The notes under the pieces are model-generated. The model was not told where the DNA came from. It made no database searches and saw only the letters and a list, made by a program, of their open reading frames with translations. From NCBI GenBank assembly GCA_002440665.1, contig DJUX01000006.1, positions 84,695 to 148,694 on the forward strand: DNA of 64,000 nucleotides. Reading direction: 5' to 3'. Made by a program: the position numbers and the translations under genes. Below are positions 1 to 8,397 of this stretch, piece by piece. Origin of the DNA: Dechloromonas sp. UBA6271 (lineage in GTDB: Bacteria; Pseudomonadota; Gammaproteobacteria; Burkholderiales; Rhodocyclaceae). Each line of letters opens with the position of its first letter. Position 1 is the stretch's first letter.

Positions 1-1
1 A

Positions 2-3000
2 TTCATTGCCCGCTGGCAGCACGCCAGCGGTTCCGAACTCGCCAACGCCCAGAGCTTCGTCCGCGAGCTGGCCGCACTGCTCGACCAGCCGCCGCCCAAC
101 CCGGCGCGCGAGGACACGCGCGACAACGACTACGTCTTCGAGCGCCGCGTCATCTTCCGCCACGGCGACGGCAAGACCTCGGAAGGGCGCATCGACTGCT
201 ACAAGCGCGGCCATTTCGTCCTCGAAGCCAAGAAGCTCAAGCAGAACGCGCAGACCAGGGGCTTCGACGACGCCATGCTGCGCGCCCGCGCCCAGGCCGA
301 AGGCTACGCCCGGGCGCTGCCGGCGGAGGAGGGCCGGCCGCCCTTCATCGTCACCGTCGACGTCGGCAATGTGCTCGAAATCTACGCCGAGTTCAGCCGC
401 AGCGGCGCCACCTACACCCCGTTCCCCGACCCGCGCTCGCACCGCATCAAGCTCGCCGACCTTGCCGACGACGCCATCCGCGCCCGCCTCCAGGCCATCT
501 GGACCGACCCGCAGAGCCTCGACCCATCGCGCGCCGCCGCCCGCGCCACCCGTCAGATCGCCGAACAGCTGGCCGGTGTCGCCAAGGCGCTGGAAAGCGC
601 CGGCGGGTCGGGCAACTACAGCCCCGAGCGCGTCGCCGGCTTTCTCACCCGCTGCCTGTTCAGCATGTTCGCCGAAGACGTCGGCCTGCTGCCCAGGCGG
701 GCGTTTACCGACCTGCTCGAATCCCTGCAGCGCGACCCCGGCCAGTTCGTCCCGCTCGTCGGCGCCCTGTGGAAAGAGATGGACGCAGGCGGCTTCTCTG
801 TCGTCCTCCGTCACACCCTGCCGCGCTTCAACGGCAAGCTTTTCAAAACACCGGACGTCCTCCCGCTCGACCGCGACCAGATCGGCCTCCTGCGCCAGGC
901 CGCCAGCGCCGACTGGACGCAGGTCGAACCCGCCATCTTCGGCACCCTGCTCGAACGCGCCCTCGACCCCGCCGAGCGCCACAGCCTCGGCGCCCACTAC
1001 ACCCCGCGCCCCTACGTTGAACGCCTCGTCCTGCCCACCGTCATCGAGCCCCTGCGCGAACAGTGGGCCAACGTTCAGGCCGCCGCGCTGCTCCTCGCCA
1101 ACGAAGGCAAGCCCGCCGCCGCGCTCGCCGAAATCGATGCCTTCCACCACCGCCTGTGTCAGGTGCGCGTGCTCGACCCGGCCTGCGGCTCGGCCAATTT
1201 CCTCTACGTCACGCTCGAACACATGAAGCGTCTCGAAGGTGAAATCCTCGACTTCGCCCACAGCATCGGCCAGACCCTGGGCGGCTCCCAGCAGCGGCTG
1301 GAAGCGGAAGGCCTCACCGTCGACCCGCACCAGTTCCTCGGCCTCGAACTCAACCCGCGCGCCGCCGCCATCGCCGAACTCGTCCTCTGGATCGGCTACC
1401 TGCAATGGCACTTCCGCACCCGCAGCGCCGGCCTGCCGCCCAGCCCCATCCTGCGCGATTTCAGGAACATCGAATGCCGCGACGCCGTCCTCGCCCACGA
1501 CGGCAGCGAACCGGTCTGCGACCAGAATGGCATCCCGCAAAGCCGCTGGGACGGCAAGACCACCAAGGCCCACGCCATCACCGGCGAACAGGTGCCCGAC
1601 GAAAGCGCCCGCCAGCCGCTGCTGCGCTACCACAACCCGCGTCGCGCCCAATGGCCGGCCGCCGACTACATCGTCGGCAACCCGCCCTTCATCGGCGCCG
1701 CCACCCTGCGCGCCGCCCTCGGTGACGGCTACGTCGAAGCGCTGCGCTCAAGCTGGCCCGAAGTTCCGGAATCCGCCGACTACGTCATGTACTGGTGGCA
1801 GCACGCCGCCGCGCTGGTCAACGCCGGTGCGGTGCAACGCTTCGGCTTCATCACCACCAACAGCCTGAAACAGACCTTCAACCGCCGCCTCGTCCAGCAG
1901 GCCATCGATGGCGGCCTGCACCTCGCCTTCGCCATCCCCGACCACCCGTGGGTGGACAGCGCCGACGGCGCCGCCGTGCGCATCGCGATGACCGTCGGCA
2001 GCGCAACGAAAAACGGCGATGGCCGGCTGTTGACCGTAACCGGCGAGCGCGAAGCCGGCGGCGAAGGGCTGGAGGTGACGCTGGATGCCCGCAGCGGCAA
2101 GCTGCACGCCGATTTGCGGATAGGGGCGGATGTCGCGGATGCCAAGCCTTTGAAAGCAAACGGCGGGATCAGCAATCGCGGCCTCGAAATTGGTGGCGCT
2201 GGTTTTATCGTGACGCCGGAAGAAGCTGCCCGGCTCGAAGCCGACGCGCCGATCAGGGATTACCGCAACGGTCGCGACCTGACCGACCGGCCGCGCGGCG
2301 TGAAAATCATCGATTTATTCGGGTTGACCGCAACCGACGTGCGCAGCCGCTACCCGGCGACCTACCAGTGGGTTTACGAACGGGTGAAGCCGGAGCGCGA
2401 CCAAAACCGCATGGATTCTGTCCGCGAAAACTGGTGGTTGCACCGCCGCCTGCGCGAAGATTTGCGTGCTTCGCTCGCCGGCCTGCCGCGCTACATCGCC
2501 ACCGTCGAAACCGCCAAGCACCGGCTTTTCCAGTTTCTCGACGCCGCCATCGCGCCCGACAACAAGCTCATTTGCATCGCCCTCGACGACGCTTACCCAC
2601 TCGGCGTGCTGTCCAGCGCCGTCCATGTCGCTTGGGTTCTGGCGGCGGGCAGCACGCTCGAAGACCGGCCGGTTTACGTCAAAACCACCTGCTTCGAAAC
2701 CTTCCCCTTCCCGGACGCCACGCCCGACCAGCAAGCCCGCATCCGCGCCCTCGCCGAACAACTCGACGCCCACCGCAAGCGCCAGCAGGCGCAACACCCG
2801 ACGCTGACGCTGACCGGCATCTACAACGTGCTGACGAAAATCCGCGCCGGCGAGGCCTTGACCGCCAAAGACAAAACCATCCACGAACAAGGCCTGGTCA
2901 GTGTCCTGCAAACCCTGCACGACGAACTCGACGCAGCCGTCCTCGCCGCCTACGGCTGGTCCGACCTGCTCCCCGCGGGCGGGAGCGGGGCCGCGGGTGA

Positions 3001-3403
3001 GGGCGGGTTCGCCGAAACCCTGCTCGAACGCCTGGTCGCCCTCAACGCCGAGCGCGCCCGCGAAGAAGCCGCCGGCCACACCCGCTGGCTGCGCCCGGCC
3101 TTCCAGAACCCGCAAGCCAGCCTTGCTGCGGTCGACGCCGAAAAAGGGCCAAAAACCGCGTCGACCGCAACCGTCGAACCGGCCGCGCCCGCCGCCACCG
3201 AAAAATCCCCATGGCCCGCCACGCTCCCGGAACAAATGGCGCTCCTCGCCCGCCTGCTCACCGCCACCCCGCAATCCGAACCCCAGCTCGCCGCCCGCAT
3301 CGCCGGCAAAGGCCCGTGGAAAAAACGCCTCCCCGACCTCCTGCAAACCCTAGTCGCCCTCGGCCGAGCGCGGCAGGAAGGGGAAACGTGGCGGGCGGTT
3401 TGA
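2..3403 (+). CDS. MmeI-like type IIG/IIL restriction-modification fusion, 5' end cut by the window
   Basis: The reading frame is open from base 2, giving 1133 residues. By comparison with this family only about ten N-terminal residues should be missing. A nuclease motif of D-(x)n-ExK type lies at Asp65, Glu75 and Lys77. A class I methyltransferase follows, with SAM motif I (DPACGSANF) near residues 392-400 and the catalytic NPPF of N6-adenine methylases at 560-563. The rest should hold a target-recognition region and a C-terminal helical domain. No separate specificity or endonuclease gene follows, which fits a single-chain enzyme that cuts and methylates. A low-complexity Ala/Pro/Thr linker around residues 1040-1065 carries an inverted pair of the dispersed motif described in the findings. 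The recognition sequence cannot be read from the protein. Confidence 0.85.
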   Translation, partial: FIARWQHASGSELANAQSFVRELAALLDQPPPNPAREDTRDNDYVFERRVIFRHGDGKTSEGRIDCYKRGHFVLEAKKLKQNAQTRGFDDAMLRARAQAEGYARALPAEEGRPPFIVTVDVGNVLEIYAEFSRSGATYTPFPDPRSHRIKLADLADDAIRARLQAIWTDPQSLDPSRAAARATRQIAEQLAGVAKALESAGGSGNYSPERVAGFLTRCLFSMFAEDVGLLPRRAFTDLLESLQRDPGQFVPLVGALWKEMDAGGFSVVLRHTLPRFNGKLFKTPDVLPLDRDQIGLLRQAASADWTQVEPAIFGTLLERALDPAERHSLGAHYTPRPYVERLVLPTVIEPLREQWANVQAAALLLANEGKPAAALAEIDAFHHRLCQVRVLDPACGSANFLYVTLEHMKRLEGEILDFAHSIGQTLGGSQQRLEAEGLTVDPHQFLGLELNPRAAAIAELVLWIGYLQWHFRTRSAGLPPSPILRDFRNIECRDAVLAHDGSEPVCDQNGIPQSRWDGKTTKAHAITGEQVPDESARQPLLRYHNPRRAQWPAADYIVGNPPFIGAATLRAALGDGYVEALRSSWPEVPESADYVMYWWQHAAALVNAGAVQRFGFITTNSLKQTFNRRLVQQAIDGGLHLAFAIPDHPWVDSADGAAVRIAMTVGSATKNGDGRLLTVTGEREAGGEGLEVTLDARSGKLHADLRIGADVADAKPLKANGGISNRGLEIGGAGFIVTPEEAARLEADAPIRDYRNGRDLTDRPRGVKIIDLFGLTATDVRSRYPATYQWVYERVKPERDQNRMDSVRENWWLHRRLREDLRASLAGLPRYIATVETAKHRLFQFLDAAIAPDNKLICIALDDAYPLGVLSSAVHVAWVLAAGSTLEDRPVYVKTTCFETFPFPDATPDQQARIRALAEQLDAHRKRQQAQHPTLTLTGIYNVLTKIRAGEALTAKDKTIHEQGLVSVLQTLHDELDAAVLAAYGWSDLLPAGGSGAAGEGGFAETLLERLVALNAERAREEAAGHTRWLRPAFQNPQASLAAVDAEKGPKTASTATVEPAAPAATEKSPWPATLPEQMALLARLLTATPQSEPQLAARIAGKGPWKKRLPDLLQTLVALGRARQEGETWRAV
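3125..3171. repeat. Inverted pair of the dispersed GTYGACCGYARC motif
   Basis: One copy runs on the minus strand (3125-3136) and one on the plus strand (3160-3171). The arms 3128-3138 and 3158-3168 are perfect 11-bp complements separated by 19 bp. Both sit within the linker-coding part of the methyltransferase gene. Confidence 0.8.
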
Positions 3404-3441
3404 TGGTCTACAATGATTCGGCAATCAGGAGAAACTGAACG

Positions 3442-3666
3442 ATGAACACCGAACAATTAATTACCGAAGCCTGCAGTCTGCCGGTGGAGCAGCGCGCGCA
3501 AGTGGTTGAGCGTTTGCTGCAAAGTCTGACAGCAAGCAATGCCGAGATCGATCAGGCATGGTTAAGCCTGGCACAGCGTCGCCAAGATGAATTGACTTCG
3601 GGCAAGGTTGCCGGCATCCCCGCTAACGAGGTCTTCACCCGGATTGCCCGGCGTTTTGGCGGATGA
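3442..3666 (+). CDS. Antitoxin of the addiction-module (TIGR02574/Unstab_antitox) family
   Basis: This 74-residue acidic protein has the family pattern: an N-terminal helix with LPVEQRAQVVERLL, then a C-terminal segment with W and RRxDE residues and a G-x-PA-x-EV motif. Such proteins are labile antitoxins that bind the ParE/RelE toxin encoded just downstream. A purine-rich AGGAGA about 10 bases upstream supports the ATG, and a TACAAT at 3409-3414 is a possible -10 element. The stop overlaps the toxin start by four bases (ATGA), so translation is probably coupled. Autoregulation is typical of the family but no operator was resolved here. Confidence 0.85.
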   Translation: MNTEQLITEACSLPVEQRAQVVERLLQSLTASNAEIDQAWLSLAQRRQDELTSGKVAGIPANEVFTRIARRFGG

Positions 3667-3953
3667 ATACGCTGTTTCACCCGGAAGCAGAAGCGGAGTT
3701 GAATGCAGCTATCGACTGGTACGAGGAAAGGCAGCCGGGGCTGGGCCTCGATTTGGCTGCCGAGGTGCAGGCAGCCATCGAGCGAGCCGTACAACTACCG
3801 GACGCATGGTCTGAGTTGGCGCCTGGCATTCGCCGCGTGCTGACCCATCGATTTCCTTACGGTGTGTTGTACGCGCAGGCCGGAACGACCTTGCACATTC
3901 TGGCCGTAATGCATTTGGCGCGGCAGCCTGGTTATTGGCAGGGCCGGCATTGA
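3663..3953 (+). CDS. RelE/ParE-family toxin
   Basis: This 96-residue protein has the ParE-like layout: an N-terminal strand with HPEAEAEL, a helix with IDWYEERQPGLG, a central helical hairpin, and C-terminal strands containing RRVLTHRFPYGVLY and ILAVMHLARQPGYW. ParE members poison DNA gyrase and RelE members cleave mRNA. The FPYGVLY and H-x-x-RxPxYW signatures place this among ParE-like proteins paired with TIGR02574 antitoxins, but the target is not decided by the sequence. It is the second gene of a two-gene operon, overlapping its antitoxin by four bases. Confidence 0.85.
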   Translation: MNTLFHPEAEAELNAAIDWYEERQPGLGLDLAAEVQAAIERAVQLPDAWSELAPGIRRVLTHRFPYGVLYAQAGTTLHILAVMHLARQPGYWQGRH

Positions 3954-3958
3954 GCCGA

Positions 3959-4177
3959 ATGTTCAACCCCCGCACGCAGCCTGTTCCTTCCGGTTCGCCC
4001 GAGTGGGATGGGCGGGCGTTCGCGCTGAATGATCCCCGTGTTCCCGCAGGTATCGCCGCGCGCGCCCGGGCGGATTTTGGCGAGGGCTATCCGTTGTTCT
4101 ATGCCCATACGCCACAGGGCGGCGAGTGGTGGCTGATGGACGGCGATAATCTGCTCGAAGTCTATTGGGTGGAGTGA
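3959..4177 (+). CDS. Small hypothetical protein after the toxin-antitoxin pair
   Basis: This open frame encodes 72 residues from the ATG at 3959. In-frame TTG codons at 3950 and 3935 would lengthen it slightly and overlap the toxin stop. The protein is rich in Gly, Pro and Asp, ends in aromatic residues (EWWLMDGDNLLEVYWVE), and has no signal peptide or membrane span. I do not recognise a family. The close spacing suggests co-transcription with the toxin gene. Base composition matches its neighbours and the frame is unbroken, so it is probably real. Confidence 0.5.
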   Translation: MFNPRTQPVPSGSPEWDGRAFALNDPRVPAGIAARARADFGEGYPLFYAHTPQGGEWWLMDGDNLLEVYWVE

Positions 4178-4237
4178 GTGGCGGTCCCGAGCGCGCGGGT
4201 CGTCGAGCCCGGGACGCAACTGGTGCTCTAGCCGCCG

Positions 4238-4249
4238 GTTGCGGTCGAC
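4238..4249 (-). repeat. Dispersed motif copy, intergenic
   Basis: Read on the minus strand, a GTTTTTCGG stretch precedes GTCGACCGCAAC, followed by CGGC. It lies in the 160-bp gap between the small gene ending at 4177 and the PilJ-like gene. I see no other signal in that gap. Confidence 0.75.
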
Positions 4250-4339
4250 CCCGAAAAACCTGCCATTTCCAGCGGCGTCACGAAACTGAAATCTGGGCGT
4301 GCTCCAATGCGCGCCCTTTCGGTTTTGCGGTGCCTATTC

Positions 4340-5179
4340 ATGTCTGCCTGTCGTTTTCCCGTTCGTGCCCTGTTTTTGTCCGCTTTCCTCGCCTTGGCCC
4401 TGCCGGTCTGGGCGCAGGGGACGCCGGCCAAGGCGGGAGACGCTTCCGCCATCGCCCGCGACATTGCCGATGCCGGCGATGTGCGCCTGCAGGCGCAGCG
4501 CCTGGCCAAGCTCTACCTGCAGGCCGGGCAGGGACTGAATGCGCCGGCGGCAGCTCGCCAAATCGAACAGGCGGTCGCACAGACTGAAGGCGAACTGAAG
4601 CGGCTGGAGCGCTTCGCCAGGAAGCCGGGTACCCAGCGCAGCTACGCGCGTACCGTGGCGGCCTGGCAGGAACTGCGGGCGGCGCTGCAGAAGCCCTACG
4701 GCCCGGCGGCGGCCGAGCGGGTGGGTCAGTTGGCGGAGGAGCTGACGATTCACGCCGGCAAGCTGGCGATGCAGATCGAGTCGGAGGCCGAGACGCCGGC
4801 CGGCCGCCTGCTCGATCTTTCCTCGCGCCTCAACATGCTGGCCCAGCGCCTGGCGCGGCTTTACCTGCAGGCGCAGGCCGGCGACCGCTCGCAGGGCCTG
4901 CTGGTCGACATGGAGCAGACGCGCAAGGAATTCGCCGCCGGCCTGCAGGAACTGGCCGCAGCACCAGAAAACACGGCAGCCGGCCGCGATGCGCTGGGGC
5001 TGGCGAAGAACCAGTGGATCTTCTTCGATAGCGCCATCCAGCAACTGCACAGCAAGGGCGCCGACGGCAAGGGGCCGCAGAACGTGGCGACCACCAGCGA
5101 GCGGATCCAGGAGGTGCTGGCCGCGGTCACCGCGCAGTACGCGCAGGATTTCGCCGGGGCTGCCGGCAAGACCCGATAG
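4340..5179 (+). CDS. Periplasmic protein with two PilJ/NarX-type sensor-like repeats
   Basis: The protein has 279 residues from the ATG at 4340, which gives a clean signal peptide ending in LALPVWAQ. An ATG at 4307 is possible but would put a Cys/Arg-rich stretch in front. Two segments resemble the PilJ/NarX N-terminal four-helix sensor domain: one with LQAQRLAKLYLQAGQG and a second with LNMLAQRLARLYLQAQAG about 125 residues later. In known proteins this domain senses ligands in type IV pilus chemoreceptors and nitrate sensors. Here no transmembrane output, kinase or methyl-accepting domain follows, so the protein probably acts as a free periplasmic binding protein. Its partner is unknown. 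Confidence 0.65.
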   Translation: MSACRFPVRALFLSAFLALALPVWAQGTPAKAGDASAIARDIADAGDVRLQAQRLAKLYLQAGQGLNAPAAARQIEQAVAQTEGELKRLERFARKPGTQRSYARTVAAWQELRAALQKPYGPAAAERVGQLAEELTIHAGKLAMQIESEAETPAGRLLDLSSRLNMLAQRLARLYLQAQAGDRSQGLLVDMEQTRKEFAAGLQELAAAPENTAAGRDALGLAKNQWIFFDSAIQQLHSKGADGKGPQNVATTSERIQEVLAAVTAQYAQDFAGAAGKTR

Positions 5180-5248
5180 CACCCGCGGCGATGCCGGGCC
5201 GGCGCCGGGGCTGTGGCACAATCCGGCATCCCGTTTTCCGCAGCTGCC

Positions 5249-5932
5249 ATGAAATTCGCCCTGTCCCTGATTGCCCTCGTCCTGCTCGCGCTGATCCTGC
5301 CGTTTTTTCTGCCCGGCGCCGGCAAGCAGGCGGGCGTCGACCCGAACAGTAACCTGCCGTGGCAGATCGCCGTGGACGGGCAGGGCGGCAGCACGGTGTT
5401 CGGGCTGCAGCCGGGCGTCAGCACGCTCGGCGACGTGCGGCAGAAGCTCGGTAACGAGATCGAGGTGGCGATCATCGCCGAGCCGAACGAGATCGGCCTG
5501 CTGGAAGGCTATTACGCACAGTTGCCGCTTGGTTTCGTGCTGGCGAAGATGGTGGTTACGGTCGACGCCACAAACGAGGCAATTTCCGCGATGCGCGAGC
5601 GGGCGCTCAAGGCCAAGCACATGGAGAGCACGACGCGCCGCATCACCCTGCATCCGGATGACCTGGCGGCGGCCGACCGCCTGCCGATCCGCGCCATCAG
5701 CGTCATCCCGACGGTGAATCTGGACGAGGCGACGATCGTCCAGCGTTTCGGCGAGCCGGGTGAGCGCATCGTGCTTTCCGACAAGCGCACGCACCTGCTC
5801 TACCCGAAGCAGGGGCTGGACGTGGTGGTCGACAAGGACGGCAAGGAATTGCTGCAATACGTTGCACCGCAACAATTCGCCCGGTTGCGCGAGCCGCTGC
5901 TGGCGGCGCCGGTCGAAAGCGCGCCGCGCTGA
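5249..5932 (+). CDS. Membrane-anchored hypothetical protein with a duplicated domain
   Basis: The ATG at 5249 gives 227 residues beginning with a strong hydrophobic segment (residues 2-22), either an uncleaved signal anchor or a signal peptide. The remainder is predicted to be periplasmic. Two stretches look like related units: GVSTLGDVRQKLG and, about 110 residues later, NLDEATIVQRFGEPGERI. Both resemble the small alpha/beta units of BamE/SmpA-like lipoproteins, but the match is weak. A minus-strand copy of the dispersed motif lies inside the gene at 5555-5566. No function can be assigned. Confidence 0.6.
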   Translation: MKFALSLIALVLLALILPFFLPGAGKQAGVDPNSNLPWQIAVDGQGGSTVFGLQPGVSTLGDVRQKLGNEIEVAIIAEPNEIGLLEGYYAQLPLGFVLAKMVVTVDATNEAISAMRERALKAKHMESTTRRITLHPDDLAAADRLPIRAISVIPTVNLDEATIVQRFGEPGERIVLSDKRTHLLYPKQGLDVVVDKDGKELLQYVAPQQFARLREPLLAAPVESAPR

Positions 5933-5958
5933 GCGGGGCGCGTTCGCCTCATATCTGC

Positions 5959-5980
5959 TAAAATTGCCCGTTTTTCAACT
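5959..5980 (+). promoter_or_regulatory. Probable ndk promoter (extended -10)
   Basis: TGC-TAAAAT at 5956-5964 forms an extended -10 element about 40 bases before ndk. No good -35 hexamer is visible, which is common for extended -10 promoters. Position and composition are the only support. Confidence 0.45.
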
Positions 5981-6003
5981 GACTAGCACCGCGGAGCAAT
6001 CAC

Positions 6004-6432
6004 ATGGCTATCGAACGCACCCTCTCCATCATCAAACCCGACGCCGTCGCCAAGAACGTCATCGGCCAGATCTATTCCCGTTTCGAAGGCGCCGGCCTCA
6101 AGGTCATCGCCGCCCGCATGACCTGGCTGTCCGCCCAGGAAGCCGGCCAGTTCTACGCCGTGCACAAGGAGCGCCCGTTCTTCAAGGATCTGGTGTCCTT
6201 CATGACCTCCGGCCCGGTGATGATCCAGTGCCTGGAAGGCGAGAACGCCATTGCCAAGAACCGCGAACTGATGGGCGCCACCGACCCGAAGAAGGCCGAC
6301 AAGGGCACCATCCGCGCCGATTTCGCCGAGTCCATCGACGCCAATGCCGTGCATGGCTCCGACGCGCCGGAAACCGCCGCCGTGGAAATCGCCTTCTTCT
6401 TCCCGGGCATGAACACCTATTCGGGTCGTTGA
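6004..6432 (+). CDS. ndk: Nucleoside diphosphate kinase
   Basis: This 142-residue protein, the standard family length, transfers the gamma-phosphate between nucleoside tri- and diphosphates through a phosphohistidine. The N-terminal ERTLSIIKPDAV signature and the active-site NAVHGSDAPE (histidine near residue 117) are both present, as are the nucleotide-binding residues in the central part. It is cytoplasmic and balances NTP and dNTP pools. It stands immediately before rlmN, the order also seen in E. coli, and the 10-bp gap suggests co-transcription. Confidence 0.97.
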   Translation: MAIERTLSIIKPDAVAKNVIGQIYSRFEGAGLKVIAARMTWLSAQEAGQFYAVHKERPFFKDLVSFMTSGPVMIQCLEGENAIAKNRELMGATDPKKADKGTIRADFAESIDANAVHGSDAPETAAVEIAFFFPGMNTYSGR

Positions 6433-6442
6433 TTCAAAGCGA

Positions 6443-7537
6443 ATGACCGTCAATCTGCTGGATTTCGATGCCGAAGGCCTGACCGCCTGGTTTGCCGAGC
6501 AGGGCGAAAAGCCCTTCCGCGCACGCCAGGTGCTGCGCTGGATCCATCGTGCCGGCGTGGCGGACTTCGATGCCATGACCGACATCGCCAAGAGCCTGCG
6601 TGAAAAGCTCAAGGCGAAGGCGGTCGTGGCGCCGCCCGCGGTCGTCTCCGACAAGCTGTCGGACGACGGCACGCGCAAGTTCCTGATCGATGTTGGCAAT
6701 GGCAATGCCGTCGAAACGGTGTTCATTCCCGAAGACGACCGCGGCACGCTGTGCGTGTCCACGCAGGCCGGCTGCGCGCTCGATTGCGCCTTCTGTTCGA
6801 CCGGCAAGCAGGGTTTCAACCGCAACCTGACGGTGGCGGAGATCATCGGCCAGCTGTGGCTGGCCAACAACGCACTGGGTGCGGTCCACGGCGACGAACG
6901 GGTCATTTCCAACGTTGTCCTGATGGGCATGGGCGAGCCGCTCGCCAATTTCGAAAATTCGGTCACCGCGCTCAAGCTGATGCTTGACGACAACGCCTAC
7001 GGCCTGTCGCGCCGTCGCGTCACGGTGTCCACCTCCGGCCTGGTACCGGTCATGGACCGCCTGCGTGACGAATGTCCGGTGGCCCTGGCGGTGTCGCTGC
7101 ATGCGCCGAATGACAAGCTGCGCGACGAAATCGTGCCGATCAACCAGAAATACCCGCTGAAAGAACTGATGGCAGCCTGCCGGCGTTACCTGGACAAGGC
7201 GCCGCGCGACTTCATCACCTTCGAGTACATCATGCTCGACGGCATCAACGACAGCGACGCCCACGCCCGCGAATTGCTGGCGCTGGTAAAGACCGTCCAT
7301 TGCAAGTTCAACCTGATCCCCTTCAACCCCTTCCCGGGCTCGCCGTTCAGGCGCTCGCCGGCGGAACGGGTGCGGCGCTTCGCCGACATCCTGATGGGGG
7401 CGGGCATCATCACCACGACGCGCAAGACGCGCGGCGACGATATCGATGCAGCCTGCGGCCAGCTGGCCGGACAGGTGCAGGACAAGACCCGGCGCACAGC
7501 CGGGCGGATTATTCCCCTACACGAGGCGAGATCATGA
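6443..7537 (+). CDS. rlmN: Dual-specificity 23S rRNA (A2503-C2) / tRNA (A37-C2) methyltransferase
   Basis: This radical-SAM enzyme has 364 residues. The CxxxCxxC cluster-binding motif is at Cys111, Cys115 and Cys118, and the LMGMGEPLANF SAM-binding motif follows. The conserved C-terminal cysteine needed for the methyl-transfer intermediate is expected in GDDIDAACGQLAGQ near the end. RlmN methylates A2503 in the peptidyl-transferase centre and A37 in some tRNAs, tuning translational accuracy. It overlaps pilW by four bases (ATGA) and is part of the ndk-to-der operon. Confidence 0.97.
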   Translation: MTVNLLDFDAEGLTAWFAEQGEKPFRARQVLRWIHRAGVADFDAMTDIAKSLREKLKAKAVVAPPAVVSDKLSDDGTRKFLIDVGNGNAVETVFIPEDDRGTLCVSTQAGCALDCAFCSTGKQGFNRNLTVAEIIGQLWLANNALGAVHGDERVISNVVLMGMGEPLANFENSVTALKLMLDDNAYGLSRRRVTVSTSGLVPVMDRLRDECPVALAVSLHAPNDKLRDEIVPINQKYPLKELMAACRRYLDKAPRDFITFEYIMLDGINDSDAHARELLALVKTVHCKFNLIPFNPFPGSPFRRSPAERVRRFADILMGAGIITTTRKTRGDDIDAACGQLAGQVQDKTRRTAGRIIPLHEARS

Positions 7538-8397
7538 ATGGCTTGATGGCGAAAACGCGGGTTCTGGCAATTTTCCTGGGTGCGTCCTGCGCTCTGCCGG
7601 CGCTGGCCCAGCAGAGCCTGGAGTGGATGAAGGAAATGCCGGGCGGCAGTAGCAACCAGGGGCCATCGACGACCATCATCCCCGGCGCGAGCAACGAATC
7701 GAGCCAGCCGGCGCCGGTGGATCCGAAATACCGCGCCAAGGTACATACCGAGCTGGCGGCCGCGTATTTCCAGGCGGGCAACATGGCGGTGGCGCTTGAG
7801 GAAACCCGCATTGCGCTCGAATCCGATTCCGATTACTACCAGGCTTACAGCGTCCGCGGACTGGTGCATGCCCAGCTCAAGGAAAACGCCAAGGCCGAGG
7901 AAGATTTCCGCAAGGCGCTCAAGATTGCCCCGAAGAACCCCGAGGTCAACAACAACTACGGCTGGTTCCTCTGTAACACCGACCAGCCGCGGCAGTCGAT
8001 CAGCTATTTCCTGAATGCGCTGAAGGATCCGCTCTACGACACGCCTGACGTCGCCTATTTCAACGCCGGCACCTGCGCGGTGAAGGCTGGCGACCTCGAC
8101 GGGGCGCTCGGCTACCTCCTGAATTCCCTGCGCCTGGCGCGCGGTCCGGCCGCGGGGACGCGTTACCAGCTGGCCAATCTTTTCTATCTGCGCGGCAATC
8201 TCGATGAGGCGAAAATCTATTTGAACGATGCCATGAAGGCGATGGATACGCCGTCGCCCGAAGCGCTGTGGCTCGGTGTTCGTCTCGAGCGCAAGCTGGG
8301 CAACAAGGCGGGCGAGGGCAATTACGCGGCGCAGTTGCGCAACCGCTATCCGACATCGCTTGAATACCAGGCTTTTCTCAAGGGGAATTTTGAATGA
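7534..8397 (+). CDS. pilW: Type IV pilus biogenesis/stability protein PilW (PilF)
   Basis: The product has 287 residues with a signal peptide (cleavage after ALPALAQ), a low-complexity Ser/Pro linker, then five to six TPR-like helix pairs from about residue 65 to the end. The TPR motif AAAYFQAGNMAVALEE is the typical PilW/PilF start. This outer-membrane-associated TPR protein stabilises the PilQ secretin multimer. No lipobox cysteine was seen, so it may be soluble in the periplasm. The start is fixed by a four-base overlap with rlmN, and the end overlaps the next gene in the same way. Confidence 0.9.
   Translation: MNGLMAKTRVLAIFLGASCALPALAQQSLEWMKEMPGGSSNQGPSTTIIPGASNESSQPAPVDPKYRAKVHTELAAAYFQAGNMAVALEETRIALESDSDYYQAYSVRGLVHAQLKENAKAEEDFRKALKIAPKNPEVNNNYGWFLCNTDQPRQSISYFLNALKDPLYDTPDVAYFNAGTCAVKAGDLDGALGYLLNSLRLARGPAAGTRYQLANLFYLRGNLDEAKIYLNDAMKAMDTPSPEALWLGVRLERKLGNKAGEGNYAAQLRNRYPTSLEYQAFLKGNFE

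Noticed and set aside
4334..5875. A 513-residue minus-strand frame opposite the PilJ-like and DUF genes
   Set aside because: Arg/Gly/Leu-rich shadow; both plus-strand genes have signal peptides and coherent domains.
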